NCBI RefSeq assembly: GCF_001083785.1
Contig: NZ_LAVL01000030.1
Coordinates: 1 to 64,000, forward strand
DNA: 64,000 nucleotides
From: Nonomuraea sp. SBT364
GTDB taxonomy: Bacteria > Actinomycetota > Actinomycetes > Streptosporangiales > Streptosporangiaceae
Direction of reading: 5' to 3'
A model generated the notes under the pieces. It searched no databases. It was not told the origin of the DNA and saw only the letters and a list, made by a program, of their open reading frames with translations. Shown here one piece after another: positions 1-7,652 of this stretch; position 1 is the stretch's first letter, and each line of letters opens with the position of its first letter. The position numbers and the translations under genes were made by a program.

Positions 1-660
1 GCCCCGGCCTTGCCGCCCTTCTGGCGCCAGGTCCGCGAGGTCCTCGGCATCCGGACGCTGCTCCGGGTCTCCGTGGGCGTGATGATCCTGACGCTGGGCC
101 TGGGCGGCATCTACTACTGGCTGCCGTCGCTGCTCTCGCGCGCCTACGGCCTGCCCATCGGCGTCGCGGGCACCACCAGCGGCCTCGTCACCATCGTCGG
201 CGTCGTCGCGGGCACCGTGATCGGCGGCCGCCTCGGCCGCAAGGCCATCGCCCGCCACCGGGCCGGGCTCCTCCTGGTCGGCGGCACCGGCATCACCGTC
301 GGCTCGCTGCTGCTCGGCTGCGCCCTGCTCATCGGGTCGACCGTACCCATGATCATCTGTGTGCTGCTGGCCGTCACGGTGTCCGCCACCGCGATCCCGA
401 CGTGCACGGCGTCCGTCGCCGACGTCGTCGGCGCGAGCTCGCGCGGGCTCGGCTTCGCGGTGCTGCAGTTCCTGCTCACGCTCGGCGCCGCGTTCGGCCC
501 GCTGATCGTCGGCATCACCTCCGACGCCACCGGCTCCCTCGTCGTCGCCATGTACGCGCTGATCGTCCCGATGGTGCTCGGCGGCCTGCTCGTGCTGTCG
601 GCCCGCACCTCCTACGAGCGCGAATCGGCCCGGGTGCTGGACGAGGCGCGCGACTCCTAG
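1..660 (+). CDS. MFS transporter, C-terminal part (5' end outside window)
   Basis: The frame is open from the first base and ends at 658-660, so this is the C-terminal half of a major facilitator protein. About 216 residues are visible, with roughly six hydrophobic segments (first near residue 20, last near 190) and the basic inter-helix loop GGRLGRKAIARHR typical of MFS carriers. Substrate unknown. A TTG at position 10 is in frame but is unlikely to be the true start. The TAG stop overlaps the stop of the convergent response-regulator gene through a shared CTAG. Its role in the cluster is doubtful. Confidence 0.8.
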   Translation, partial: APALPPFWRQVREVLGIRTLLRVSVGVMILTLGLGGIYYWLPSLLSRAYGLPIGVAGTTSGLVTIVGVVAGTVIGGRLGRKAIARHRAGLLLVGGTGITVGSLLLGCALLIGSTVPMIICVLLAVTVSATAIPTCTASVADVVGASSRGLGFAVLQFLLTLGAAFGPLIVGITSDATGSLVVAMYALIVPMVLGGLLVLSARTSYERESARVLDEARDS

Positions 661-1259
661 ATCCAGCCCTCTTCCCAGGCACGGTGGGCGGCGGCGTGAC
701 GCGAGCCGACGCCCAGCTTGGCCATCGCCGCCGACAGGTAGTTGCGGACCGTGCCCGGCGCGAGGTGGACCCGCTCGGCGATCTCGTTGACCGAGGCCCC
801 GGTCCGCGAGGCCCGCAGCACCTCCAGCTCCCGGTCGGTGAGCGGGCAGGCGCCTTCGGTGAGGGCGGAGGCGGCGATGTCGGGATCGACGTAGCGCCGG
901 CCGGCGGCGACGGCCCGGATGATCTCGGCCAGCTTGGTCGCGGGCGTGGTCTTGGGCACGAAGCCGCTGACGCCCGCCGACAGGGCCCGGCGCAGCACGC
1001 CCGGCCTGGCGTGCCGGGTGACCAGGATGACCTGGGTGGGCAGCTCCGCCCTGATCGTCTCGGCCGCGCGCAGCCCGTCGGACGGCGGCATCTCCAGGTC
1101 CAGAACCGCGATGTCGGGCCGGTGCTCCCTCGCCAGGCGCACCGCGTCGGTGGAGGTGGCGGCCTCGGCGGTGACGGTGAGGTCGTCCTCCAGCTCCAGC
1201 AGCGCCGCAAGGGCGCCCCTGAGGAGGTCCTCGTCGTCGGCGATCAGCAACCGGATCAT
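657..1259 (-). CDS. LuxR-family (NarL-type) response regulator
   Basis: A 200-residue DNA-binding response regulator. It has an N-terminal receiver domain (acidic pocket in IADDED, phospho-acceptor Asp in AVLDLEMPP near residue 54, conserved Lys in FVPKTT near 104). A C-terminal LuxR helix-turn-helix follows (LTDRELEVLR through VNEIAERVHLAPGTVRNYLSAAMAKLGV). Its ATG overlaps the stop of the upstream histidine kinase by 4 bp (ATGA), so the two are translationally coupled. It lies outside the probable cluster boundary; whether it controls the cluster is unknown. Confidence 0.93.
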   Translation of the reverse strand: MIRLLIADDEDLLRGALAALLELEDDLTVTAEAATSTDAVRLAREHRPDIAVLDLEMPPSDGLRAAETIRAELPTQVILVTRHARPGVLRRALSAGVSGFVPKTTPATKLAEIIRAVAAGRRYVDPDIAASALTEGACPLTDRELEVLRASRTGASVNEIAERVHLAPGTVRNYLSAAMAKLGVGSRHAAAHRAWEEGWI

Positions 1260-2434
1260 CGGGCCTCCGCGGTCGCGGCGGGCAGGCGGGCCACCACGGC
1301 GAAGCGGTCGTCGTCGTGCTCCCAGGTCAGTTCGCCGCCGGCGGACGCCAGCCGTTCGGCGAGGGTACGCAGCCCGCTGCCCGCCTCCGGGCCCGGCGCG
1401 GCCACCGCGCCGTCGTTGGCCACCCGCAGGCGGGCGAGGTCGCCGGTCACCCGGTAGTCGACCTCGGCGTGCCGCGCGCGGCTGTGGCGCAGCACGTTGG
1501 TGGTCGCCTCCCGCATGACCAGGCCCAGCAGGTGGCGGCTGGGGCCGGCCAGGCGGGCGGCGTCGGCGGGCTCGACGGACATCCGCGCGTCGATGCCGGC
1601 GGCGGCCAGGACTCCGGTCGCGTTGGCGATCTCCGCGTCGAGCGTGGTGCGGCGGTAGCCCTGCACCACCGCCCTGGTGTCGGTGAGCGCGTCCACGGCC
1701 AGGCGGCGCACCTCGTCCATCTCGGCGGCGGCGCGCGCCGGGTCGGTCCCGGCGAGCCGGGCGGCCAGCTCGCTCTTGAGCGCGATCACCTGCAGGTGGT
1801 GGCCCTGGATGTCGTGCAGGTCGGCGGCGAACCGCAGCCGTTCCTCCTTGACAGCCAGCTCGGCGGCGAGCCTGCGCACGTCGTTCAGCCGCTTGGCCAC
1901 GTCCCAGCCCCACAGCATGCCCAGGGTCGCCCACGCGGTGACGAGGACCACGCAGGGCGGGAGCAGCGCGGCGCCCGGCAGCGGCGCGCCGGAGACGGCG
2001 CCGACGGCCGCGGCGGCGGCCGCGGTCGCGATGATGAGCGCCCACCGGGGCACCGGCCGCAGGAACGCCGCGACGATCGACACCACGAGCGCGGCGGGCA
2101 GCGACCACCGGCCGTCGTCGCCGCGCGCCAGCATGAGCGCGCCGAGCACGGCCGCGCCCGCGCCCCCGGCGGCCGTCCACAGGACGGGGAGGCGGACGGC
2201 CGGGCCGGGCTCCATCCGGCGGCTGAGCAGCACCATGCCGGCCAGCCCGGTGACGGTCAGCGCGACCGCGCCCGCGGCTCTCGCCCACGGGGCCACGCCG
2301 GGATCCATGATCCAGGCTCCGGCGACGAAGACCAGGAAGATCCCGGTGGTCGCGGTCACGCTCCACCAGGTGCCCCGGCGGAAGCCGCCCAGGTCCGTCT
2401 CCTGGTCGATCCGGTCGATCGGGAGGTCACGCAC
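1256..2434 (-). CDS. Sensor histidine kinase (HisKA_3 family)
   Basis: A 392-residue membrane sensor kinase. The N-terminal ~170 residues hold about five to six hydrophobic segments. The HisKA_3 phosphorylation box follows (DLHDIQGHHLQ, near residues 206-216; phospho-His in LHD), then a HATPase_c domain with the N-box region MREATTNVLRHS and a G-box (GSGLRTLAERL). This pairing with a NarL-type regulator is typical of actinobacterial DesK-like systems. The signal is unknown. A perfect inverted repeat lies 31 bp upstream of the start. Confidence 0.93.
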   Translation of the reverse strand: MRDLPIDRIDQETDLGGFRRGTWWSVTATTGIFLVFVAGAWIMDPGVAPWARAAGAVALTVTGLAGMVLLSRRMEPGPAVRLPVLWTAAGGAGAAVLGALMLARGDDGRWSLPAALVVSIVAAFLRPVPRWALIIATAAAAAAVGAVSGAPLPGAALLPPCVVLVTAWATLGMLWGWDVAKRLNDVRRLAAELAVKEERLRFAADLHDIQGHHLQVIALKSELAARLAGTDPARAAAEMDEVRRLAVDALTDTRAVVQGYRRTTLDAEIANATGVLAAAGIDARMSVEPADAARLAGPSRHLLGLVMREATTNVLRHSRARHAEVDYRVTGDLARLRVANDGAVAAPGPEAGSGLRTLAERLASAGGELTWEHDDDRFAVVARLPAATAEAR

Positions 2435-2464
2435 GCGGCCATTGTCGCAGCAAGGCGTCAGCGG

Positions 2465-2478
2465 ATGACAGATGTCAT
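2465..2478. promoter_or_regulatory. 14-bp inverted repeat between two-component genes and membrane protein
   Basis: ATGACAGATGTCAT is a perfect inverted repeat (6-bp arms, 2-bp centre). It lies between the divergent histidine kinase (start 2434) and membrane protein (start 2579). Position and symmetry suit an operator, possibly for the adjacent response regulator; this is inference. Confidence 0.35.
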
Positions 2479-2578
2479 CTGATCATGTGACACGTCCATG
2501 CGCCGGCGTGCTCATCCGTCACTACTGGCGATCGGCGGCCGCGACCAGGCTGGGAGACCTCACCGAAGGAGAACGCGC

Positions 2579-3124
2579 TTGAAGAACATGACCGAACAGG
2601 TCTCACCGCTCCGCCACTGGCCCACCATGGCCGCGATCGCCGTGGCCGGGGTCATCGCCTACGGCCTGACGGGCGGCGAGGAGATCGCGCCGATACTCAC
2701 CGCCTCGGCGCTGATCTACCTGGGCGCCGCCGCGCTGCGCAGGCCCACGGCGGCGTGGCCGCTGTTCCTGATCAGCGGGGTCGTCATCGGCGCCACCCGG
2801 GCCCTGGTCCCCGCCGTCGACCCGACCTGGCCGATGCTCGGCCTCGCTGCCGTCCTGGCGGTGTACGGGCTGCTCACCGGCTCCGGCGGGCTGTCGCGCC
2901 CGTTGCTCGCGATGGCCGGCTTCGGGCTCGTCGCGGTGGTCACGCTGGCGATCGGCGGGGACGCGGGCGCGTACCTGGTGGCGGCGGGGATGCTCGGCCA
3001 CGCCGCGTGGGACGTCCACCACCATCGAACCGGGAAGGTCGTGGTGCGCTCGCTGGCGGAGTTCTGCTTCGTGCTGGACACGCTGATCGCCGTGGCGCTC
3101 GTGGTGCTGACCGTGTGGCCATGA
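2579..3124 (+). CDS. Small multi-pass membrane protein, unknown function
   Basis: About 181 residues with five to six hydrophobic helices (for example WPTMAAIAVAGVIAYGL, ILTASALIYLGAAAL, PLFLISGVVIGA) and a polar segment HAAWDVHHHR before the last helix. The TTG at 2579 is chosen because GAAGGAGAA (2565-2572) sits about 7 bp ahead of it; ATG 2588 is the alternative. No family recognised with confidence. It is divergent from the kinase and may belong to that regulatory unit rather than to the antibiotic cluster. Confidence 0.7.
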   Translation: MKNMTEQVSPLRHWPTMAAIAVAGVIAYGLTGGEEIAPILTASALIYLGAAALRRPTAAWPLFLISGVVIGATRALVPAVDPTWPMLGLAAVLAVYGLLTGSGGLSRPLLAMAGFGLVAVVTLAIGGDAGAYLVAAGMLGHAAWDVHHHRTGKVVVRSLAEFCFVLDTLIAVALVVLTVWP

Positions 3125-3139
3125 GTGGCCAGAAATTGA

Positions 3140-3157
3140 GCATTCTCGAAGAAATCG
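3140..3157 (+). promoter_or_regulatory. Candidate cluster promoter box (degenerate) before membrane protein
   Basis: GCATTCTCGAAGAAATCG resembles the cluster box in gene sense. After a 17-bp spacer comes CATCCT as a possible -10 (3175-3180). It precedes the start at 3218. The match is partial, so this is a lower-confidence member. Confidence 0.35.
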
Positions 3158-3217
3158 CCCCGAAGATCGCCGTTCATCCTGACCGTACATGACACTCCGA
3201 GTGAACGGTGGTGGGTG

Positions 3218-4150
3218 ATGGCGGACACGTTGAGCGGGCGAGCGGCGCGCGACGGCGAGCTGCGGACCGTGCGGCGCGGCCGGGTCGTCCTGATCAGCGC
3301 GCTGATCGGGTTCCTGCTGACGGTCGTGTGGTCGGCCCGGTTCGTGGACGAGACGATCGGCGGCACCGTCGCCGACACCCTGCTGGGGCATGACGCCGCG
3401 GAAGCGCCGATCGCGGGCATCGCGGCGGGCGTGGTGTTCGCCTTCGTGACCGGCATGGCCGGCACGTTCACCGCCTGCAACATCGCGGTGTTCGGCGCGC
3501 TCGCGCCCATGATCGGCGACGGCGCAGGGCGCGGGGAGCGGTTCAGGGCGGCGCTGCGGCCGCTCGGGCTGCTGGCCGCCGGCATGATCCCGGTCTCCGC
3601 CCTGTACGGGGCGCTCGTCGGGATCGTCGGCACGAGCATGCCGCAGTTCTCCACGACGGCGAACGTCGCGGGCGGGCTCTCTCCGCGCAGCATCCAGTCG
3701 ATGGTGGCGTTCGGCATCGTCGGCCTGGCGATGCTGTATCTGGGGCTGGCCGCGCTCAAGCTGGTGCCCGACCCGTTCGAGCGGCGGCCCGACGCGCGGA
3801 CGGTCTTCATGGGCGTGCTGATCGGCGGGTTCCTCATCGGGCGTCCGTACGGGCTGTTCAGGGCGATGTTCCGGGACGCGGCCGAGAGCGGGAACCCGTT
3901 GTACGGGGCCGCGGCCTTCACGCTGCAGTCCATCGGCAACATCGTCCTGCTCGCGGTGCTGCTGCTGGTCATGGCCGTGGTGTTCGGCAGTCGCGTGCAC
4001 CGGTGGCTGGCCGCCAAGCCGCACCGGATCGCGGTGCTCACGGCGTCGGCGCTCATCGTCGCCGGGGTGTTCACGTTCCTCTACTGGGACGTCAGGCTCC
4101 TCGCCCGGCGGGAGATCATCCCCTGGTATCCGGTCGCTCCCTGGACCTGA
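3218..4150 (+). CDS. Multi-pass integral membrane protein, unknown function
   Basis: A 310-residue protein with about seven hydrophobic helices (e.g. VVLISALIGFLLTVVWSA, GIAAGVVFAFVTGMAG, IGNIVLLAVLLLVMAVVFG, IAVLTASALIVAGVFTFLYW). The sequence TGMAGTFTACNIAVFGALAP has the glycine/small-residue-rich, Cys-containing look of a transport or redox membrane helix. ATG 3218 is preceded directly by GTG 3215, so either could start translation. It may be the first gene of the cluster, because a degenerate cluster promoter box lies 61 bp upstream. Function not assigned. Confidence 0.7.
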   Translation: MADTLSGRAARDGELRTVRRGRVVLISALIGFLLTVVWSARFVDETIGGTVADTLLGHDAAEAPIAGIAAGVVFAFVTGMAGTFTACNIAVFGALAPMIGDGAGRGERFRAALRPLGLLAAGMIPVSALYGALVGIVGTSMPQFSTTANVAGGLSPRSIQSMVAFGIVGLAMLYLGLAALKLVPDPFERRPDARTVFMGVLIGGFLIGRPYGLFRAMFRDAAESGNPLYGAAAFTLQSIGNIVLLAVLLLVMAVVFGSRVHRWLAAKPHRIAVLTASALIVAGVFTFLYWDVRLLARREIIPWYPVAPWT

Positions 4151-4326
4151 CCGTCTCACCCCGGCAGCCGCTCGTCCCCCGGGGCGGGCGGCTGCCGCGT
4201 TCCCGGGCGCCTGGCAGGAACGTGCTGCCCTGCGACAGTAAGCGGACGTCGCTCATCCCCCTTTTCGGGCCTGGTCCGGCGCAGCATGACTGTAGAAGCA
4301 CACATGCTGAGGAAGGACCGATCACC

Positions 4327-5325
4327 ATGGCCATCTTGACGTCCACGACAAGCGGGACCGCACGGTCCACGATCCGCCGGGTCACGGTGATCGGGTGCGG
4401 GCTGATCGGCACCTCCGTGGCGCTCGCGCTGCGCGCCGAAGGCATCCGCGTGACGCTCGCCGACCACGACCCGCGCGCGCTGTCCGAGGCGGTGCGCATG
4501 GGGGCGGGGATCGCGCTGACCCTCGACGAGCCGCCCGCGGACGTGGTGGTCATCGCGACCCCGCCGTCCACCGTTCCCCAGGTGCTGCGCGACGCGCAGT
4601 CCCGGGAGCTGGGCGCCGTCTACACCGACGTCGCCAGCACCAAGGCGCGGATCCTGGCGAGCGCCGAACTGGCCGGTTGCGACCTGAGCAGGTACGTCCC
4701 CGGGCATCCGATGGCCGGGCGCGAGGTGCCGGGGGCGGGCGCCGCCCGGGCCGGCCTGTTCACCGGCCGCAAGTGGGCGCTGTGCCCGTGCCCGGCCACC
4801 GCCCTGTACGCGGTGCGGGCCGTCGCCGAGCTCGTGGCGGCCTGCGGGGCGCAGGTGACGCTCCTGTCGCCGTCCGCGCACGACCGGGCCGCCGCCGCGG
4901 TCTCGCACGCGCCGCTGGTCATGTCGGCGGCGCTCTCCGCCCGGTTCGCGTACGCGGCCGGGCAGCCGGACGTGCTGTCCCTGGCGGGCAGGGGGCTGTA
5001 CGACGTGACCCGGGTGGCCGGCAGCCCGCCGGAGCTGTGGATCGACATCCTGGAGCACAACGCCGACGCCGTCGCCGACATCCTGGAGGAGGTGGTGGAC
5101 GACCTGACCGCCGTCGCGGCGGCGCTGCGGGCGCCGGAGGGAAGCACGAGCTGGGGAGTCGTGGCCGACCTGCTGGTCCGCGGCAACCTCGGCCGCGAGC
5201 TCATCGTCGACGCCTGCGCCCCGGCCGGGCAGCGCCGCGACCCGGCGACGGCGGCCACAGCGGCCACGGCGGCCACCGCGGCCACCGCGGCGGCGGGAAC
5301 GCCGGCGGAGCTGGAGGCGGCGTGA
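4327..5325 (+). CDS. Prephenate dehydrogenase (TyrA family)
   Basis: A 332-residue NAD(P)-dependent enzyme that oxidatively decarboxylates prephenate to 4-hydroxyphenylpyruvate, the tyrosine precursor. The Rossmann motif GCGLIGTS is near residues 25-32. The family signatures YTDVASTKARIL and GHPMAGRE follow, the latter holding the substrate-site His. ATG 4327 follows GAGGAAGGA with good spacing. A biosynthetic copy fits the need for extra tyrosine for the aminomutase at 53963-55636. The C-terminus is an Ala-Thr low-complexity tail coded by about four 9-bp GCGGCCACn repeats (5245-5290), absent from normal TyrA. Convergent with the next gene across a hairpin. Confidence 0.9.
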   Translation: MAILTSTTSGTARSTIRRVTVIGCGLIGTSVALALRAEGIRVTLADHDPRALSEAVRMGAGIALTLDEPPADVVVIATPPSTVPQVLRDAQSRELGAVYTDVASTKARILASAELAGCDLSRYVPGHPMAGREVPGAGAARAGLFTGRKWALCPCPATALYAVRAVAELVAACGAQVTLLSPSAHDRAAAAVSHAPLVMSAALSARFAYAAGQPDVLSLAGRGLYDVTRVAGSPPELWIDILEHNADAVADILEEVVDDLTAVAAALRAPEGSTSWGVVADLLVRGNLGRELIVDACAPAGQRRDPATAATAATAATAATAAAGTPAELEAA

Positions 5326-5331
5326 CGCGCG

Positions 5332-5363
5332 GATGCCCCGCGGCCGGATGGCAGCGGGGCATC
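5332..5363. terminator. Bidirectional hairpin terminator
   Basis: GATGCCCCGC and GCGGGGCATC form a perfect 10-bp stem with a 12-nt loop between the convergent prephenate dehydrogenase and monooxygenase genes. There is no T-tract, as is usual in actinomycetes. Confidence 0.6.
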
Positions 5364-5393
5364 GGGGTTCGCCGGAACGCGGGGGACGCGCCG

Positions 5394-6581
5394 TCAGATG
5401 TAGAGCGTGTTCGGCGGCAGGCCGCACAGGACCCTGCCGTACAGCTCGGTGTTGGTGTTGGGGTGCATGAGCGCGTGCAGGTTGGCGCTGTGCACGTCAC
5501 GCAGGATGCGCTGGATCGGCACGTCGGAGTAGAGAGAGGAGCCGCCGCTGGCCGTGGCGAGGATGTCCGTGGCCTCCTTGGCCAGCGCGCACACCGCGCC
5601 CATGTCGGCGCGGACCCTGGCCCGCTCCTCCAGCGTCCACGACTCGCCGCGCTCGCTCTTGCCGTCCACGGTCGCGGCCAGCCGCTCCGCGTGGAACTGC
5701 GCCTGGTCGATCTTGAGGGCGGCCGAGGCGACCTGCAGATGGGTGAGGGGCGCCTCGTTCTGCTGCTCGTACCCGGTGTAGGTGATCTTGCGTCCGGGCA
5801 GCCGCTCCAGGAACGCCGTCCTGGCTGCCTTGGCCAGGCCCAGCAGGGTGCCGACCGACGAGGCCGAAGCCACGGGCAGCAGCGGCGCCCGGTAGATCGG
5901 GATGCCGGCGTTCAGCTGGGAGGCGTACTGCTCCTGGAGCACGGCGGGCAGCGGGAGCACCCGCTCGGCCGGGATGAACACGTTCTCGGCGACCGTGCTG
6001 ACGCTGCCGGTGCCCTGGAGCCCCGTCGTGTGCCAGTCGTCGATGATCTTCAACTCGGAGGTGGGCACGAGCGCCATGATGGGCATGGGCTCCTGGTCAG
6101 GGCCCACCAGGATGGCCACGATCTCCTGCCAGTGGCTGTGCCAGGCGCCGCTGACGAACCCCCACTTGCCGTTGACCACGACGCCGCCGCTCGCCGGGGC
6201 GGCCATCGCGGTGGGGCTGAGGGTGCCGCACACCCGCACGTCCGGCGTCGAGAACACCTCGGCCTGCACCTCGTCCGGGAACAGGCAGACCATCCAGGTC
6301 GGAATCCAGTAGACCGACGCCGTCCACGCGGTGGAGCCGTCGGCCTGGCCCAGTTCCGCGCCCACGTCGACCAGCGTGCGCGTGTCGCACTCGTAGCCGC
6401 CGAAACGCGCGGGCACCCGCATCCTGAAGACGCCGGCGTCGGCCAGGGCCTCGATCGACTCCTCGTGGAGACGCCGGTTCTGCTCGGCCCAGGCCGCCCT
6501 GGCCCGTAGGCCGGGAGCGAGCGCGGACACCCGCCGCACCAGTTCTTCCCGTGCCGGAACCTCGGTCGTCGTCGCCACCAT
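5394..6581 (-). CDS. Acyl-CoA dehydrogenase-like flavin-dependent monooxygenase (group D type)
   Basis: About 395 residues of the acyl-CoA dehydrogenase fold, related to the HsaA/type-2 hydroxylases that use reduced flavin from a separate reductase. The N-terminal helical domain includes ALADAGVFRMRVPARFGGYECD, the middle beta domain GKWGFVSGAWHSHWQ, and the C-terminal helical bundle ends near RVLCGLPPN. The ACAD fold and absence of a CoA pathway favour aromatic or core hydroxylation. It lies 71 bp downstream of the carrier protein, so it may act on a carrier-bound substrate. TAGGAGG is very close to ATG 6581 (2 bp); GTG 6578 has better spacing. Confidence 0.8.
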   Translation of the reverse strand: MVATTTEVPAREELVRRVSALAPGLRARAAWAEQNRRLHEESIEALADAGVFRMRVPARFGGYECDTRTLVDVGAELGQADGSTAWTASVYWIPTWMVCLFPDEVQAEVFSTPDVRVCGTLSPTAMAAPASGGVVVNGKWGFVSGAWHSHWQEIVAILVGPDQEPMPIMALVPTSELKIIDDWHTTGLQGTGSVSTVAENVFIPAERVLPLPAVLQEQYASQLNAGIPIYRAPLLPVASASSVGTLLGLAKAARTAFLERLPGRKITYTGYEQQNEAPLTHLQVASAALKIDQAQFHAERLAATVDGKSERGESWTLEERARVRADMGAVCALAKEATDILATASGGSSLYSDVPIQRILRDVHSANLHALMHPNTNTELYGRVLCGLPPNTLYI

Positions 6582-6652
6582 TTCCTCCTACTGTTCCCTC
6601 GGGGCGCTGGGCCGCGTGTCCCAGCGGTCAAAAGCTCGCGCCGGTGGCGCGT

Positions 6653-6928
6653 TCAGGCGAGGGACGAGACCTTCGCCGCGGCGGCGACCCTGAGCACCAG
6701 TGCGCCGACGTTGGGGTCTTCCTCGAAGATGTCGCCCACCTCGAGCTCGACGCCCAGTTCGTCCTCGATGCGCGACACGATGCGGATCGCGGAGATCGAC
6801 TCGCCTTCCAGGTCGAAGAACGTGGCATCCGCCATGTCGTCCGGCACGTCCAGGACGTACCGCCAGATCTCTCCGACCTTCTCCTCGATCAGGGCGAAAC
6901 TCAGCTCGCCTGCCCGATTGTCAGTCAT
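6653..6928 (-). CDS. Free-standing acyl/peptidyl carrier protein
   Basis: A 91-residue carrier protein. The phosphopantetheine attachment Ser is Ser44 in FFDLEGESISAIRIV, where the usual GGHS or GxDS is replaced by GES. Helix IV region VGDIFEEDPNVGALV is typical of PCP-type carriers. ATG 6928 is chosen over an upstream in-frame ATG because GGAGGA precedes it by 6-7 bp. It heads an operon with the monooxygenase and has a strong cluster promoter. By analogy with C-1027 a discrete PCP could carry beta-tyrosine, but no discrete A protein adjoins it. Confidence 0.88.
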   Translation of the reverse strand: MTDNRAGELSFALIEEKVGEIWRYVLDVPDDMADATFFDLEGESISAIRIVSRIEDELGVELEVGDIFEEDPNVGALVLRVAAAAKVSSLA

Positions 6929-7031
6929 CCGGTGTCCTCCACTGCTGAATTTCCCCAATGAAAGGGCCCGCGAACGGATACCCGCCCTGAATGCCGGTTC
7001 TTGCGGATATCGTCACAGGCGGCGGCGGCGC

Positions 7032-7049
7032 GTACATCTTTGAGAATGC
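7032..7049 (-). promoter_or_regulatory. Cluster promoter box for carrier protein operon
   Basis: In gene sense GCATTCTCAAAGATGTAC, then a 17-bp spacer and GACGAT as -10 (7009-7014), about 80 bp before the carrier protein start. It matches the recurrent cluster promoter. Confidence 0.7.
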
Positions 7050-7072
7050 GGGAAAATGAGCCGGCCCTTTGG

Positions 7073-7090
7073 GCACGGCAGGAGAAAGGC
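7073..7090 (+). promoter_or_regulatory. Cluster promoter box for SgcJ-like gene
   Basis: GCACGGCAGGAGAAAGGC keeps the GCA and CAGGAGA core. It is followed by a 17-bp spacer and TATGGT as -10 (7108-7113), with the ATG at 7155. Together with 7032-7049 this makes a divergent pair of cluster promoters. Confidence 0.6.
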
Positions 7091-7154
7091 CGCCGCCGGG
7101 GTGGAGTTATGGTCGCGGAGGGTGTTTTTCAGCCGCTGAGTGGAGGACGAGCAC

Positions 7155-7565
7155 ATGAGCGCCACATCGACCACCATTGACGACACGACAGCCGTGCGCG
7201 AGGTGCCCCGGCGCATCATCGCCGCCTGGGCCGCCAACGACGGCGACGCCTTCGCCGGCGCGTTCACCGAGGACGCCACCATGATCCTGCCGGGCGACGT
7301 CTTCGTCACGAGCCGCGACGGGATCCGGGCGTACATGAGCGCCGCCTACGCCGGGCCGCTCAAGGGGACGCGGGTGTTCGGCGAGCCCGTGTCGGCCAAG
7401 TTCCTCGGGCCGGAGGCCGCGGTGCTCGTCACCAAGGGCGGCGTGCTCGCCGGCGGCGAGACCGAGGTCGCGCCGGAGCGGGCCGTGCGCGCCACCTGGG
7501 TGCTGGCCAAGCAGGACGGCCAGTGGCTCATCACGGCGTACCAGAACACGCCCGCCGTAGCCTGA
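7155..7565 (+). CDS. SgcJ/EcaC-type NTF2-fold (SnoaL-like) protein
   Basis: A 136-residue single-domain NTF2-like protein (VREVPRRIIAAWAANDGDAFAGAFTEDATMIL; WVLAKQDGQWLITAYQNTPA). This subfamily is named after SgcJ of the C-1027 cluster, and members recur in nine-membered enediyne clusters, where SgcJ is linked to early polyene formation with the enediyne PKS. Here the PKS is out of the window, so the role is by family only. ATG 7155 has GTGGAGGA upstream; a longer in-frame GTG at 7140 overlaps that ribosome-binding site and is rejected. Convergent with the nucleotidylyltransferase. Confidence 0.85.
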   Translation: MSATSTTIDDTTAVREVPRRIIAAWAANDGDAFAGAFTEDATMILPGDVFVTSRDGIRAYMSAAYAGPLKGTRVFGEPVSAKFLGPEAAVLVTKGGVLAGGETEVAPERAVRATWVLAKQDGQWLITAYQNTPAVA

Positions 7566-7583
7566 CCCCAACCCCTGCCACGA

Positions 7584-7610
7584 CGACCGACCGGCCCCAC
7601 CGGTCGGTCG
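7584..7610. terminator. Bidirectional hairpin terminator
   Basis: CGACCGACCGG and CCGGTCGGTCG form a perfect 11-bp stem with a 5-nt loop between the convergent SgcJ-like gene and nucleotidylyltransferase gene. Confidence 0.7.
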
Positions 7611-7652
7611 CCGCATGTCGGGGGCCGGTTCGGGGGGCGCGGGCGGCCGCTG

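Noticed and set aside
4284-4301. Cluster promoter box before prephenate dehydrogenase
   Set aside because: GCATGACTGTAGAAGCAC is a partial match but ends only 26 bp before the ATG, leaving no room for a -10 at the right distance and a ribosome-binding site.
5245-5290. CRISPR or other structured repeat array
   Set aside because: It is a 9-bp in-frame Ala-Thr codon repeat at the end of a gene, with no spacers. No CRISPR array was found elsewhere.
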